A stretch of 45,861 nt of DNA from Pseudovibrio sp. JCM 19062 (GCA_001310715.1 BAXV01000030.1:1-45861), one strand, 5' to 3'. Counted from the first letter of the stretch, positions 29,616-40,582 are shown. The notes: generated by a model not told the origin, from the letters alone. Numbers and translations are program-made.

Positions 29616-31065
29616 ATGATTTTTCTTCGACAATTTAGTCCGATGAGAGGTTTACCGAAGGGCACACGCTTTGGCAAAGCTCTCCTAAGCTTAGGTCTGC
29701 TCTTGGGTTTGGCATTGGGTGCGCCGGGCGCGGGGCAGGCGCAATCCAACTTTGAAGCCACCGTTGAAGTGACCGCTCAACACAGCGGTCAGGTTCGCCA
29801 ACTCAATGTTGGAAAAGGCCGCTCGATTGTTCTCAATACCAACGAAGAAGTCCGTGATGTACTGGTTTCAAATCCGGGCATTGCTGATGCTGTTGTTCGC
29901 ACCCGAAACCGTGTGTTTGTGTTTGGCAACGAAATCGGTCAGGCCTCCCTTGTCCTGTTCGGCAATGGTGGTCGCCAACTGGCCTCGTTTAACCTGAGTG
30001 TGCAGCCGGACCCGTCGGGTCTGGTTAAGATTCTGGCGCGCCTGCTCCCCAACTCCGCAATCAATGCAGATATTGTAAATGAGAGCGTGGTGCTGTCCGG
30101 AACAGCGGTTTCTGCTCTGGAAGCCCAGCAAGCCTATGACATCGCGCTGAAATTCGTCGGCAATGATGAAAAGAAGATCGTCAACACGATTGGTGTGGCT
30201 GAGAAGGATCAAGTCCAGCTGAAGGTAACCGTCGCCGAAGTTGAACGCACGACAATCAAGCAGCTCGGGGTGAACCTGCAAGGATCAATCAAGATTGGGG
30301 CCCTTGATGCCAGCTTCAATACCACACCCGCATTTAATACAAACCCGTCCGTTGTGAATGCGGGAAGATTAGCAGGCGAATTGGTTTTTGGTGGCGGGTC
30401 GATCGCGCCTAGCTCAAAGCGTTGGAACGCGAAGGCGTCATGCGCACACTGGCCGAGCCAACCCTCGTTGCTGTCTCCGGTGAAAACGCAAGTTTCCTCG
30501 CAGGTGGTGAATTCCCGATCCCGGTTGCCTATGAAAACAATAAGGTAAGTCTGGAGTTCAAACCGTTCGGTGTCGGACTGGACTTTACACCAGTTGTGTT
30601 GTCAGAGGGCCGCATCAAACTCAGAGTAAAAACCGAAGTCAGTGAACTGAGTTCAGAAGGTGCGGTAAGTATTGCAGGCTCTGTTGCTGTCTCCGCTCTC
30701 AAGGTTCGGCGTGCAGAATCGGTGTTGGAGCTTCCCTCCGGCGGCACTTTGGTCATGGCAGGCCTGTTGAAGCAAAATTACGCGCAGGAGGTTGATGGCA
30801 TTCCTGGGCTGAAGAACGTCCCCATTCTGGAACAATGTTCAAGAGCCGCGATTACATCAACCGTCAGACTGAACTGGTTATCTTTGTGACACCGTATGTT
30901 GTAAAGCCCATTGCCCGTTCCCAGATTACCCGCCCCGACGATAATTTCGCCCCGCCAAGTGATCAGTCAACAATCTTTCTCAATCAGCTGAGCCGGATCT
31001 ACAGATCAACCGATGCGCCTGTTAAGGGAACTTATCACGGCAAAGTTGGCTATATCTATGAGTGA
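29616..31065 (+). CDS. cpaC: Flp pilus outer membrane secretin CpaC (two frameshifts)
   Basis: Forms the outer membrane pore, about 484 residues. A signal peptide (ALLSLGLLLGLALGAPGAGQAQ) is followed by the pilus-formation N-terminal domain (GKGRSIVLNTNEEVRDVLVSNP), a BON-like region and the secretin beta-domain (EGVMRTLAEPTLVAVSGE, then SGGTLVMAGLL, GIPGLKNVPIL, ELVIFVTPYVV). One base is missing near 30410 and one T at 30836. Repair gives APQLKALEREG and LEQLFKSRDYINRQ. An ATG at 29643 is an alternative start close to the signal peptide. Confidence 0.93.
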
Positions 31066-31076
31066 GGATAAGTGAA

Positions 31077-31812
31077 ATGCAAAGACCATTCTCACCTGCG
31101 ATGAAAAACAAAATCCCACTAAAAAAAACTCGTGGTTTTGGCAGGGACAGTCTTCCTGCTAGCTGCTTGTAAGTCTCAGCCTTCCTATGTTGAAGATCAC
31201 TCAATGGCAGACTTTGATTATCGCAAGCGCCATCCAATTGTGATTTCTGAAGTTCCTGACAACTTTGATATCCCCGTTGCAGGCGACATGAGAAATCTCA
31301 ATGGCACCTTGAAAACAGCTATCTCTGCGTTTGGTCAGGAGGCAAAAACCGACGGCAACGGGTTTGTCGAGGTCCTTGTCCCATCCGGCTCAGCCAATGA
31401 AGCTGCTGTAAGAGCCATCTCTCCTCACATCCGCACAGCGTTGAGAAGCGGCGGGGTCGGCCATGATCGCATTATTATGCGCACCTATCCCGTTTCGAAC
31501 TTAAGTGCATCCGCACCTGTTCGCTTATCATTCATGCGCGTCAAAGGCGTTGTCCGTGATTGCGGCAACTGGCCGGATGCTATGAGGGGCGATGAGCGGA
31601 ACCGTGATTATTACAATTTCGGCTGTGCCACTCAGGCCAACTTGGCAGCGATGGTCGCTAACCCGACGGATCTGCTGCGTCCGCGTCCAATGGGACCCGG
31701 CGATCCTGCACGGACCAACGAAATCATGGCGCGGCACAGGGCAGGTGAAATCACTGCAGGTCAATACGAAACCGGCGTTGGCGCAAACGTGTCTTCGGTT
31801 GCTCAGAACTAG
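31077..31812 (+). CDS. cpaD: Pilus assembly lipoprotein CpaD (frameshift)
   Basis: Outer-membrane-associated lipoprotein of about 245 residues, probably a pilotin-like helper for CpaC. The lipobox is FLLAACKSQ near residue 31. The conserved CpaD block DCGNWPDA (near residue 160) and NFGCATQANLAAMVANPTDL follow. The A8 run at 31121-31128 has one A too many. With A7 the signal reads NKIPLKKLVVLAGTVFLLAAC. The start is ATG 31077. Confidence 0.9.
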
Positions 31813-31823
31813 TGGGATAATAA

Positions 31824-33104
31824 ATGAGCGATTTTGCATACTCTGGTTCAGATCAGGCCACACAAATCGGCAACTCCGGTCAGCTGTCGACCTCTGAATT
31901 TCAGTTCGTGAACATTCCACGTATTTCGGTACAGGCGTATTGCTTGGAGGCAAGAACCTCTGACACGATCCAGAATGCCAGTCTGGACCGTCGCATGGCA
32001 CGAACCCACACCATGGTGCATCAAGGTGGCGTTGCCGCTGCCATCGAGACATTTCAAAGCGCTGCCACACCAAATTTATTGATCGTGGAGTCTTTGTCCA
32101 GCGCACAAGAGATGATCGAAGAACTCGACCAACTGGCCGAAGTTTGTGATGCTGGCACCAATGTTCTTGTCATCGGGCGTGTCAATGATGTGAACCTGTA
32201 TCGGACGCTCATCAACCGTGGTGTTGGCGAATATATTGTCGGTCCAATCAATACCGCGCAGCTTATCAATACGATAGGGCAGTTTTATTCGGACACGGAT
32301 GCCGAACCGTTTGGACGCACCATTGCTGTCATCGGCGCAAAAGGCGGAAGCGGTGCGTCATCTGTCGCCCACAACCTGTCTTGGTCCATAGCAAAAACAC
32401 TGGAAAGCGACGTTGCAATTGCCGATCTGGACCTCCCATTCGGGACCGCCGGTCTGGACTTCAATCAGGACCGTTGCAAGGGGTTCTGGAAGCCATCGCC
32501 TCACCGGATCGGCTTGATGACACCTTACTGGATCGTTTGCTTGCCAAATGCAGTGACCGGCTGAGCTTGTTGGCAGCACCGGCCACACTCGATCAGACCT
32601 ATGACTTTGAAAACGACAAGTTCGATCAGCTGATTGAGGTCATGCGAAAGGGAACACCGACCGTTGTTCTTGATGTGCCCCATACCTGGAATGGGTGGGT
32701 GCGCCATATCCTTGCAAATGCGGATGAAGTCTGATCGTGGCTGAGCCCGATCTGGCCAACCTTCGAAACGCAAAAAAAACCTTGTCGACAGCATCGCCCA
32801 ACTTCGCCCTAACGATGCAAAACCATTTCTGGTTCTGAACAAAGTTGGCATGTCTAAACGCCCCGAAATCAAGGTGGATGAGTTCAGTCGGGCATTGGAG
32901 GTCGTCTCATTGGCTGCGCTGCCATTTGAGCCCGCGTTGTTCGGGACAGCGTCGAACAACGGTCAGATGATCGCGGAATTTGACAGCAAACATGCCGTTA
33001 CTGCGTTGTTTGAAGAGATTGCAGCGAAGGTAACAGGCAAGGCCGAGACACGCAAAAAGAGCAAGTCGCTCATCGCATCACTGATTAAAAAAGTCCGCAA
33101 ATAG
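31824..33104 (+). CDS. cpaE: Pilus assembly ATPase-like protein CpaE/TadZ (three frameshifts)
   Basis: MinD/ParA-like protein thought to position the pilus machine at the pole, about 427 residues. An N-terminal receiver-like domain (residues 60-160) precedes the P-loop IGAKGGSGASSVAHNLSW, a deviant Walker A, and DLDLPFGTAGLDF. Single C and G-type losses near 32471 and 32731 break the frame, and the A8 at 32772-32779 is one short (or two long). Repair gives NQDPLQGVLEAI and VIVAEPDLANLRNAK, ending VLNKVGMSKRPEI onward to 33104. Confidence 0.9.
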
Positions 33105-33145
33105 CCCTTTGGCTGATTATGTGTTGATTTCAAAGGCGGAAGAAT

Positions 33146-34623
33146 ATGTTTGGTAGACGTGGCAATGGTGAATTTGGGAATAAAAAAACCAAAGTCTGCT
33201 CCTGTAAACCCAGCGATACAGGCGCAAACAACAAAGCCTGCTGCCCCGGCACCAAACACAGCCAACGTGAAACCGCATCTTGTTGAACCGCAGCAGGAAA
33301 AACCAAAAGAAAGCGCTCCGAAGCCCCAAAGAACTCAGGAGTATTACGCAACGAAGGCCTCCATCTTCAATGCGTTGGTTGAAGCTATCGATCTTTCCCA
33401 GTTAAGTCGGCTGGAACCGGAAGATGCCCGCGACGAGATCCGCGATGTCGTAAACGACATTATCGTCCTGAAAAACCTCGTCATGTCGATCTCCGAGCAG
33501 GAAGATCTGCTGGAAGATATCTGTAACGATGTCTTGGGGTACGGACCGTTGGAGCCTTTGCTGGCACGTGATGATATCGCCGACATCATGGTCAATGGCG
33601 CACACACCGTTTATATCGAAACAGCTGGCTTGGTTGAGCAGACTAATATCCGCTTCCGCGACAATCGCCAGCTCATGAACATCTGTCAGCGCATCGTTTC
33701 GCAGGTTGGCCGCCGTGTGGATGAAGCCAGTCCGATTTGTGACGCCCGTCTTCCTGATGGGTCTCGTGTCAACGTCATTGCCCCGCCGCTTGCATTGGAT
33801 GGACCCGCGCTCACAATTCGTAAGTTCAAGAGAGATAAGCTGACTCTCGACCAGATGGTGGACTTCGGTACAATTTCACCGGAAGGCGCAGAGATCCTTG
33901 AAATTATTGGCCGTGTGCGCTGTAACACTGTGATCTCAGGGGGTACAGGGTCGGGCAAAACCACGTTGCTGAACTGCCTGACGCGCTACATTGACAGCAA
34001 CGAGCGCATCATCACCTGTGAAGACAGTGCGGAACTCCAGCTTCAGCAGCCCCATGTTGTCAGACTGGAAACAAGACCACCCAACCTTGAAGGCGAGGGC
34101 GAGATTACCATGCGCGACCTCGTCAAGAACTGCCTGCGTATGCGTCCAGAACGCATAATCGTGGGTGAGGTCCGTGGTGCCGAAGTGTTTGACCTGCTTC
34201 AGGCCATGAATACCGGCCACGATGCTCCATGGGCACCATTCACTCCAACTCCCCCCGTGAATGTCTGAAGCGTATTGAATCCATGATCGCCCTTGGTGGA
34301 TTCTCACTCCCCTCTAAGACAGTGCGTGAGATTGTTGTGGGTCCATCGACATCATTATTCAGGCAGCTCGCCTCAGAGATGGCTCGCGCCGGATCACACA
34401 CATTACCGAGGTTGTTGGGATGGAAGGGGACGTCATCACAACACAGGATCTGTTTGTCTACGATATCACCGGTGAGGACGCCAATGGCAAAGTTGTCGGC
34501 CAGCACCGCTCAACGGGCATCGGTCGCCCACTGTTCTGGGAAAGGGCAAGATACTTCAACGAAGAGGAAAGACTAGCGCGGGCACTGGACGCTTCAGATG
34601 TGTCTGGAGGGCTGCATGGCTGA
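33146..34623 (+). CDS. cpaF: Pilus assembly/retraction ATPase CpaF/TadA (three frameshifts)
   Basis: Secretion-superfamily hexameric ATPase that powers pilus assembly, about 492 residues. A variable N-terminus ([19 protein letters not shown]) leads to the N-terminal domain with [13 protein letters not shown], the Walker [17 protein letters not shown], and the Walker B/Asp and His boxes [14 protein letters not shown] and [10 protein letters not shown]. The A7 at 33182-33188 is one too long. A G is missing at 34224 and a T at 34342. Repair restores [14 protein letters not shown] and [17 protein letters not shown]. The stop overlaps tadB by 8 bp. Confidence 0.94.
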
Positions 34624-35636
34624 TCTGGAAAACTTCCTTGCCTCACCGTTGGCAGACTACCTCATCACCGCCTTGATCATGGTCTGCGTTGTCGGCGTGA
34701 CATACTCACTTTTGTCCCCATTGCTGTCAAAAGACAAGTTGGGGGCGCGAAAAGAAAGTCTCATCCAAAATAGCGGGACCCATCAGACTGGACGCTCCCA
34801 AAGGGTGGATGTCACCGCTCGCAGGAAGTCGGTTCAAGACCAGCTCAATGCCATGGAAGCTGCACAGGCAGCCAGAAAGAAAAAGAGCGATAAGCCTGCT
34901 TTTGCAGACTGGATCGGGCAGGCGGGTCTGTCTTGGTCAAAACTGAAGTACTTTACAATCTCAATAGCTTGCGGCGTTATCATCTTCGCCATTAGTTTTC
35001 TGTGGGGCCAGCCCCTTTGGGTTTCAATTGCGTTGCTTTTTGTTGGCACGTTTGGTCTGCCACGGTTTTACGTCTCCAGACGGCGCAAAAAAACGGTTCA
35101 ATCGATTTCTGGATGAGTTTCCAAACGCCGTAGATATCATTGTTCGCGGCATCAAATCAGGCATGCCACTGGGTGATTGCATTCACATTGCATCCACGGA
35201 GGCGAAAGATCCGGTCGGTCTGGAGTTTTCTTTGGTGCTCGAAAAGATGCAAATGGGCGTTCCTATGGCTGAGGCCATTCATAATATGCCCAAACGTGTC
35301 CCTCTGCAGGAAACCAACTTTCTCGCAATCGTGATCACTATTCAATCGCAATCTGGCGGAAGTCTCGCGGAGGCACTGAACAACCTGTCAAAAACCTTGC
35401 GCCAGCGAAAGGCCATGAAGGGCAAAATCCGGGCAGTGAGTCAGGAAGCTAAATCGTCGGCAGCGATTATTGGATCACTTCCATTCTTGGTGACACTCAT
35501 GCTGTACTTCGTCGCTCCAGACTACATTATGTTGTTGTTTGAGACTGACATCGGTCTAATCCTCATCGCGATTGGATTGTTCTGGATGACACTTGGCGTT
35601 CTGGTTATGCGCAAAATGATCGACTTTAAGATATAG
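34616..35636 (+). CDS. tadB: Tad pilus inner-membrane platform protein TadB (frameshift)
   Basis: GspF-like platform protein of about 340 residues. N-terminal membrane helix (LITALIMVCVVGVTYSLL), a middle pair of helices near 120-155, the GspF-fold block FLDEFPNAVDIIVRGIKSG with GMPLGDCI, and a C-terminal helix. The A7 at 35087-35093 has one A too many. With A6 it reads SRRRKKRFNRFLDEFPN. The start ATG 34616 overlaps the cpaF stop, so translation is coupled. It pairs with TadC downstream. Confidence 0.93.
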
Positions 35637-35646
35637 GAGCGCTGAG

Positions 35647-36618
35647 ATGAACATTGCAGATATTGACAGCAATCTGTTTGTTGTTGTTCTCACGCTGCTT
35701 GCGGTGTCTGGCACAGTCTATGCGGTTTTGATGCCTCTTTTTGAGCGCGATGAACTGAAAAGCCGCATGAAGTCGGTCGCTCTGGAGCGGGAAAAAATCA
35801 GGGCACGCGAACGCCTTCGCCTTTCGCAAAGCAAAGAAATGGAACGCGTGTCGCTTCGCAGCAGCCCGAAAGAAAGCGTGCGCGAGTTTGTCGACAAGTA
35901 TAATCTGAAGAACCTTCTGTCGAACGAAGGCACCATCAAAAAGCTTAAGATGGCCGGGTATAGAGGCTCATCTCCTTTATATACCTATCTGTTTTTGCAA
36001 ATTGTCATGCCTGTCGCGTTCTTCCTTCTGATTTTTGCCTACCTGACACTTATCATGCAGGTAGAAATGTCATTTCTGGGTGTTCTTTTTATTAGCTTGC
36101 TCGGGTCAGCTATTGGATTCTACGCGCCTAGTATCTTTGTGCAGAACCAGATTACCAAACGTCAGGAGAGCATTCGCCTCGCATGGCCCGACGCCATGGA
36201 CCTGTTGCTGATCTGTGTTGAATCCGGCATGTCAATTGAAGCAGCCTTTCGCAAGGTTGCAGAAGAAATTGGGGCACAGTCGTCCGCACTGGCGGAGGAG
36301 CTTGTGCTTGCCAATGCTGAGCTGTCCTATCTGGATGAGCGTCGGAAAGCCTACGAAAATTTGGCGGAAAGAACCGGACTGGATGGCGTCAAGAATGTGG
36401 TGACCGCGCTCAATCAGGCCGAAAGATACGGCACGCCAATCGGGCATGCCCTGCGAGTTCTGGCGGATGAAAACCGGCAGATGCGTATGCAGGAGGCAGA
36501 GCGAAAAGCCGCCGCCTTGCCGCCTAAACTAACCGTGCCCATGATGCTGTTTTTCCTGCCGGTGCTCTTTATCGTCATTATTGGCCCTGCAGTCATACAG
36601 GTTATGCGCACATTCTAG
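35647..36618 (+). CDS. tadC: Tad pilus inner-membrane platform protein TadC
   Basis: Intact 323-residue GspF-like platform protein, partner of TadB. Helices lie at residues 9-30, about 115-165 and at the C-terminus (MMLFFLPVLFIVIIGPAVIQV). The GspF block AWPDAMDLLLICVESGMSIEAAFRKV is near residue 185. The start ATG 35647 is 11 bp after tadB, with GGAGCGC before it. It converges on tadD with a 13-bp gap. Confidence 0.95.
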   Translation: MNIADIDSNLFVVVLTLLAVSGTVYAVLMPLFERDELKSRMKSVALEREKIRARERLRLSQSKEMERVSLRSSPKESVREFVDKYNLKNLLSNEGTIKKLKMAGYRGSSPLYTYLFLQIVMPVAFFLLIFAYLTLIMQVEMSFLGVLFISLLGSAIGFYAPSIFVQNQITKRQESIRLAWPDAMDLLLICVESGMSIEAAFRKVAEEIGAQSSALAEELVLANAELSYLDERRKAYENLAERTGLDGVKNVVTALNQAERYGTPIGHALRVLADENRQMRMQEAERKAAALPPKLTVPMMLFFLPVLFIVIIGPAVIQVMRTF

Positions 36619-36631
36619 AGCGAAGCAAGCA

Positions 36632-37414
36632 TTAGGCCTTGCCGAGCATCGTTTTCAGATATGCAACATTTTCAACTGCTTGCCGTGGGTCCATGTCAGC
36701 CTGCGCCACGCGGACCGCCTCGTCAAACCGGCCCTGCAATCCAAGGGTCAGAGCAAGGTTCTGGCGGATCTGGCTGCCGGCTTTGCCGGTATCCAGCGCT
36801 GTTTGCAGGGCAATCTCTGCATTGCGCAGGTCCCCCGCCAGCAGATAGGACATGCCCAGATTGTTCAGAACAGAGGGCTCATTTGGTGAGATCTTCAGCG
36901 CTTGTTGATAGGTGGTACGGGCCTGTTGTGTCTCACCGAGCTGGTCAAGGATGGCGGCCTTAGCAGACAGCATTTTCCAGTTTGGTCGCGCTGGATCGAA
37001 TGCATTATCAATGACATTGAGGGCTTCCTGCAGCTTACCATTTTCAGCCAGAACTTTGCCGTAGCTCGCCGCAATCACCTTATTGTCCGAATTGGCAATA
37101 ACGCCCCGCCGCAAGATCGCTTCGGCCTGCTGGCCGCGCCCGTCAATTCTCAAAGCCGCAGCATAATTCAGGATTTTGTGCGGATTTTTCTGGTCCTTCG
37201 CATAAGCACTCTCCCAATAAGCAAGCGCCTGCTGCATCTGTGCAGAGCCCGGCTTGAGATCCTGATTTTGGGAGATAGCGGCCTGAGTACGGGCAGGCTT
37301 ACTCGCACACCCTGAAAGAACAATCCCGCAAGCCAGCAACAGCGAAACAGCTACCGTACCCTTGAAAAAGCCAGCGGTCTTTCTGGTCGTGTCAGTGCGG
37401 TCATAAGCAGCCAT
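36632..37414 (-). CDS. tadD: Tad pilus TPR lipoprotein TadD
   Basis: Intact 260-residue outer-membrane lipoprotein. The lipobox is IVLSGCASK near residue 36, followed by TPR-like repeats over about 65-235 (YESAYAKDQKNPHKILNYAAAL, YQQALKISPNEPSVLNNLGMSYL and similar). TadD-type proteins help secretin function. It lies on the strand opposite to the rest of the locus, so its expression is separate. Confidence 0.9.
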   Translation of the reverse strand: MAAYDRTDTTRKTAGFFKGTVAVSLLLACGIVLSGCASKPARTQAAISQNQDLKPGSAQMQQALAYWESAYAKDQKNPHKILNYAAALRIDGRGQQAEAILRRGVIANSDNKVIAASYGKVLAENGKLQEALNVIDNAFDPARPNWKMLSAKAAILDQLGETQQARTTYQQALKISPNEPSVLNNLGMSYLLAGDLRNAEIALQTALDTGKAGSQIRQNLALTLGLQGRFDEAVRVAQADMDPRQAVENVAYLKTMLGKA

Positions 37415-37441
37415 GGAACCCTCAGCAACGAAGCGATTTAA

Positions 37442-37491
37442 ATATTGTTTGAATATCTAAAATTATCCCTAATTTCCGGTTAACTTACCGG
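37442..37491. promoter_or_regulatory. AT-rich tadD-pepA divergent region with two dyads
   Basis: The 200-bp gap between tadD (minus) and pepA (plus) contains ATATT-GTTTG-AATAT (37442-37456) and CCGGT-TAACTT-ACCGG (37476-37491). The second carries a GTTAA half-site of the kind bound by CtrA in alphaproteobacteria. It is a possible regulatory region for tadD, and no consensus promoter is certain. Confidence 0.35.
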
Positions 37492-37614
37492 TATCTCATG
37501 TTGTGCTGCATAGGGGAGCAGCAAGCTCAATGGCTTGCGCTGAACCTGTAACGTGTTTAGGTTGCCACGACACTGCCCATAGTAGGCAAGCAATAGATTT
37601 TACAGATCTCAAAC

Positions 37615-39008
37615 ATGGAGCTTTCGGTGCACGTCCCGTTAATTTCTGCTGAAAAAAACAGTCAATCCAATTTCCGTGGTGGGCCTCCTGACCAGTGAGT
37701 TGGAAGCACATCTTGAAGCTGCAGGTGACACAGCGAAGGCTTGGGCAAAAGCGCAGGACTTTACTGCCGATTTTGGTCAGACCCTGTCTATCCCGAATGC
37801 AGCGGGTCAGATTGAAACCGTGTTGTTCGGTTATGGTGACAATCAAAAAGATGCGTTGGAAACTGGGGCTGCTCTCAGCAAAAACCTTCCTGCCGGAGCG
37901 TTTGCACTCTCCACTGGTTTTGAGGATATTGCGGGCATCGCTCTGGGCTTTTCTCTGGCATCCTACCGTTTTGACGCCTACAAAAAAGTCCCCGCTCCAA
38001 AGGCGCAGTTGAGTATCAGTGAGCAGGCGTTCTGGAAGAACTGGAACCAATCCTGGCGGGCGCGCGTCTGGCAAAAGACCTCATCAATACGCCTGCAAAC
38101 GATATGGGTCCGGAAGAACTTGCAGCGGCTGCCTCTCAGCTGTTTGAGGAACATGGCGGAAACACGAAAGTCATCATGGGTGAGACGCTTGAAAGCGAAT
38201 TCCCACTCATTCATGCCGTGGGCAACGGCAGTGACAGGGCACCGCGCCTCATCGATGCCACATGGGGCAAAGACACTGATCCGAAAATCACATTGGTCGG
38301 TAAAGGCGTAATCTTTGACACTGGCGGGCTGGACATTAAACCTGCCGCTGGCATGCTTCTCATGAAGAAAGACATGGGCGGCGCTGCCAATGTGCTCGGC
38401 CTTGCGGCCATGATCATGAAAGCAAAGCTGCCAATGCGCTTGCGTGTGATTATTCCTGCCGTTGAAAATGCGATTTCCGGTCGCGCCTTCCGCCCATCAG
38501 ATATCTTCACAAGCCGCAAAGGCCTGTCTGTCGAGATCGGTAATACAGACGCAGAAGGACGCCTTGTGCTCGCCGATGCACTGGCGCTGGCCGATGAGGA
38601 AAGCCCGGAACTGATCGTCGACATGGCCACACTCACCGGCGCGGCGCGTGTCGCCTTGGGACCGGACTTGCCGCCATACTACACCGATGATGATGAGCTT
38701 GCAGAAACCATTGCAGTGCACAGTGAAGCCGTGAATGATCCATTATGGCGGATGCCGCTCTGGAAGCCATACAAGAATTACATCACCTCCAAAACAGCGG
38801 ATCTGGCAAACATCAATACCAGCGGGGCAGGTTTCGCTGGGTCTGTGACCGCAGCGCTGTTCCTGCAGAACTTCGTTGAGAACACTGGAAGCTGGGTGCA
38901 CTTTGATATCTATGGTTGGACGCCAATCGAAAAAGATTTCAGAACCATGGCGGGGAAGCACAAGCCATCCGTGCACTCTTTGATATGTTGAAAACACGCT
39001 TCGGTTAA
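37615..39008 (+). CDS. pepA: Leucyl aminopeptidase family protein, M17 (three frameshifts)
   Basis: Dizinc or dimanganese cytosolic aminopeptidase, about 464 residues. Metal-binding motifs: LVGKGVIFDTGGLDIKP (Lys and Asp), MKKDMGGAANVLG (Asp) and EIGNTDAEGRLVLADALA (signature, Asp and Glu, with the catalytic Arg). The A7 at 37652-37658 has one A too many. With A6 the start ATG 37615 reads MELSVHVPLISAEKTVNPIS. A C is missing at 38032 and a G from the run at 38952-38955. Repair restores FLEELEPILAGARLAKDLIN and MAGEAQAIRALFDMLKTRFG. Confidence 0.9.
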
Positions 39009-39071
39009 GCACGAAGCAAGTTACACGGCAAAACTACTCAATCCCTCAATCTGGTAAGGGTCCCGAAATGA

Positions 39072-39098
39072 TTTGCAGGCTAGATTTTAGCCTGCAAA
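39072..39098. promoter_or_regulatory. Perfect 11-bp-arm palindrome before the MarR gene (candidate operator)
   Basis: TTTGCAGGCTA (39072-39082) and TAGCCTGCAAA (39088-39098) form a perfect dyad around GATTT, 22 bp before the MarR-family start codon. No U-run follows, so it is a poor terminator for pepA. Perfect symmetry at this size fits a dimeric regulator such as the MarR protein next to it. Confidence 0.55.
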
Positions 39099-39119
39099 AT
39101 GGGATTAGGACGATTAAAT

Positions 39120-39470
39120 ATGCCCGTAGAGATTCGCCCGTCGCAGGCGCTTAAGCTATGGCATGATGTAGTGTTGGAATTGGTGCGCGCGGCAGATCAG
39201 GATTTGACTGCTCGCCAAATGTCTATTCTTTTAACTGTATATCTTGAGCCTCCACCACATACCGTGCGCGGATTAGCGCAAAAACTAGGTGTTACCAAAC
39301 CCGCAATTACGCGCGCTCTGGATACACTTGGGGCAAACAAGCTGCTGTCCAGAAAGCGCGATGAAAACGACCGCCGCAATGTTGTCGTAACACGCACTGT
39401 TGACGGCGCACTTTATCTGGAACACCTCGGCGATCTGGTCTCGGAGAAAGCTCTGAACCTTTCGCGATAA
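39120..39470 (+). CDS. MarR family transcriptional regulator
   Basis: Intact winged helix regulator of about 116 residues. The core is LTARQMSILLTVYL, then HTVRGLAQKLGVTKPAITRALDTL (recognition helix) and the wing SRKRDENDRRNVVVTRT, with Asp and Arg in the wing as in MarR. It is shorter than most MarR proteins. I choose ATG 39120 because the earlier in-frame ATG 39099 lies directly against the palindrome and has no ribosome site. It is located between pepA and the NlpC/P60 gene. Confidence 0.8.
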   Translation: MPVEIRPSQALKLWHDVVLELVRAADQDLTARQMSILLTVYLEPPPHTVRGLAQKLGVTKPAITRALDTLGANKLLSRKRDENDRRNVVVTRTVDGALYLEHLGDLVSEKALNLSR

Positions 39471-39573
39471 CCCAAATGCGCAAGCCTGAAGAGTTTGGAA
39501 CTTGTTGTGTGAATGCATATGAAGACACCATACTCTAGGATAACGATGCCAGTCTGTTTGGAAGGGGGCACAC

Positions 39574-40443
39574 ATGAATGCTCAACTTGATCGCCGTTTA
39601 CATCCGGTAAGACCAGACCTTGCCGCCACCGACTATCGCGGTCAGGTGCAGGCAGAGCGGTTTGTTGATGGGACCGACTTCTCGGTTAAGGCAGATAAGG
39701 TTGAGCTGCGCGCAAAGCCCGATCTGGCCTGCGGGATCGATACAGAACTGATCTTCGGCGAAACCTTCCGCGTTTTTGAAAGCACGCCAGACGGTTGGTC
39801 GTGGGGGCAGCTCCAGACAGACGGGTACGTTGGCTGGTTGCGCACCAAAACACTGGGGCCAGTTGAACAGGCAACCCATAGAGTGGCTGTGCTGCGCACC
39901 TACAGGTATCCGGAAGCGGAAATGAAGCGGCCTGTTCTCTCGCAAATATCCATGGGCGCACTGGTGCGCGTCGTGGGCTCGGCGACCACACGAGGGCTGG
40001 AATTTGCAAAGCTTGCAGATGGATCATTTGTGGTCAAAAAGCACCTTGTGGAGCGCGACCATAAAGCAGCGGACTGGGTCACTACAGCAGAGTCCATGAT
40101 CGGAACACCCTATTTGTGGGGCGGTCGGTCTACTCTGGGGCTGGATTGTTCCGGTCTGATTCAGCTCTCTCTTCAGACAGGCGGAGTAAATGCACCCCGT
40201 GATACCGACATGCAAGAAGCCGCACTGGGTGAACAGCTGGATCTTTCCAAGGGGCTTCCTGACTTGCAGCGTGGAGACCTGATGTTCTGGAAAGGTCATG
40301 TGGGCGTTATGTCTGATCCGCAAACCTTGCTGCACGCCAATGGCACTACCATGACTGTGTTTTCCGAGACGCTACCGGCGGCTCTGAAGCGCATCGGTGG
40401 AAACGAGTTTGGTCAACTCTCTTCTGTGAAGAGGCTGCGCTAG
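39574..40443 (+). CDS. NlpC/P60 family cell-wall hydrolase
   Basis: Intact 289-residue protein. Two SH3-like domains (residues about 40-95 and 105-160, with GWSWGQLQTDGYVGW and a matching second unit) precede the C-terminal NlpC/P60 domain. Its catalytic residues are Cys in GLDCSGLIQLS, His in WKGHVGVM and a third His in LLHANG. No signal peptide is seen, so it may act on turnover peptides in the cytosol (recycling) like related YkfC-type enzymes, consistent with the neighbouring peptidase. The start ATG 39574 follows GGAAGGGGG. Confidence 0.88.
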   Translation: MNAQLDRRLHPVRPDLAATDYRGQVQAERFVDGTDFSVKADKVELRAKPDLACGIDTELIFGETFRVFESTPDGWSWGQLQTDGYVGWLRTKTLGPVEQATHRVAVLRTYRYPEAEMKRPVLSQISMGALVRVVGSATTRGLEFAKLADGSFVVKKHLVERDHKAADWVTTAESMIGTPYLWGGRSTLGLDCSGLIQLSLQTGGVNAPRDTDMQEAALGEQLDLSKGLPDLQRGDLMFWKGHVGVMSDPQTLLHANGTTMTVFSETLPAALKRIGGNEFGQLSSVKRLR

Positions 40444-40460
40444 CGGACGTTCACAAAGGC

Positions 40461-40500
40461 TTAACCATAAGACCCGTTATTGGCGGATGTAACCCGCCAA
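40461..40500. promoter_or_regulatory. TTAACCAT half-site and hairpin before the second pilus gene
   Basis: TTAACCAT (40461-40468) matches the CtrA-type half-site known from Caulobacter promoters. TTGGCGG/CCGCCAA (40480-40486 and 40494-40500) is a perfect 7-bp hairpin and could end the NlpC transcript, though no U-run follows. Confidence 0.35.
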
Positions 40501-40582
40501 CCCACTCAAATTAGGTTTTCATTCACTAAAAATATCGCACAAATAACTAGTAAATTTTAACAGTTATTCGGTGGGGTTTGCC

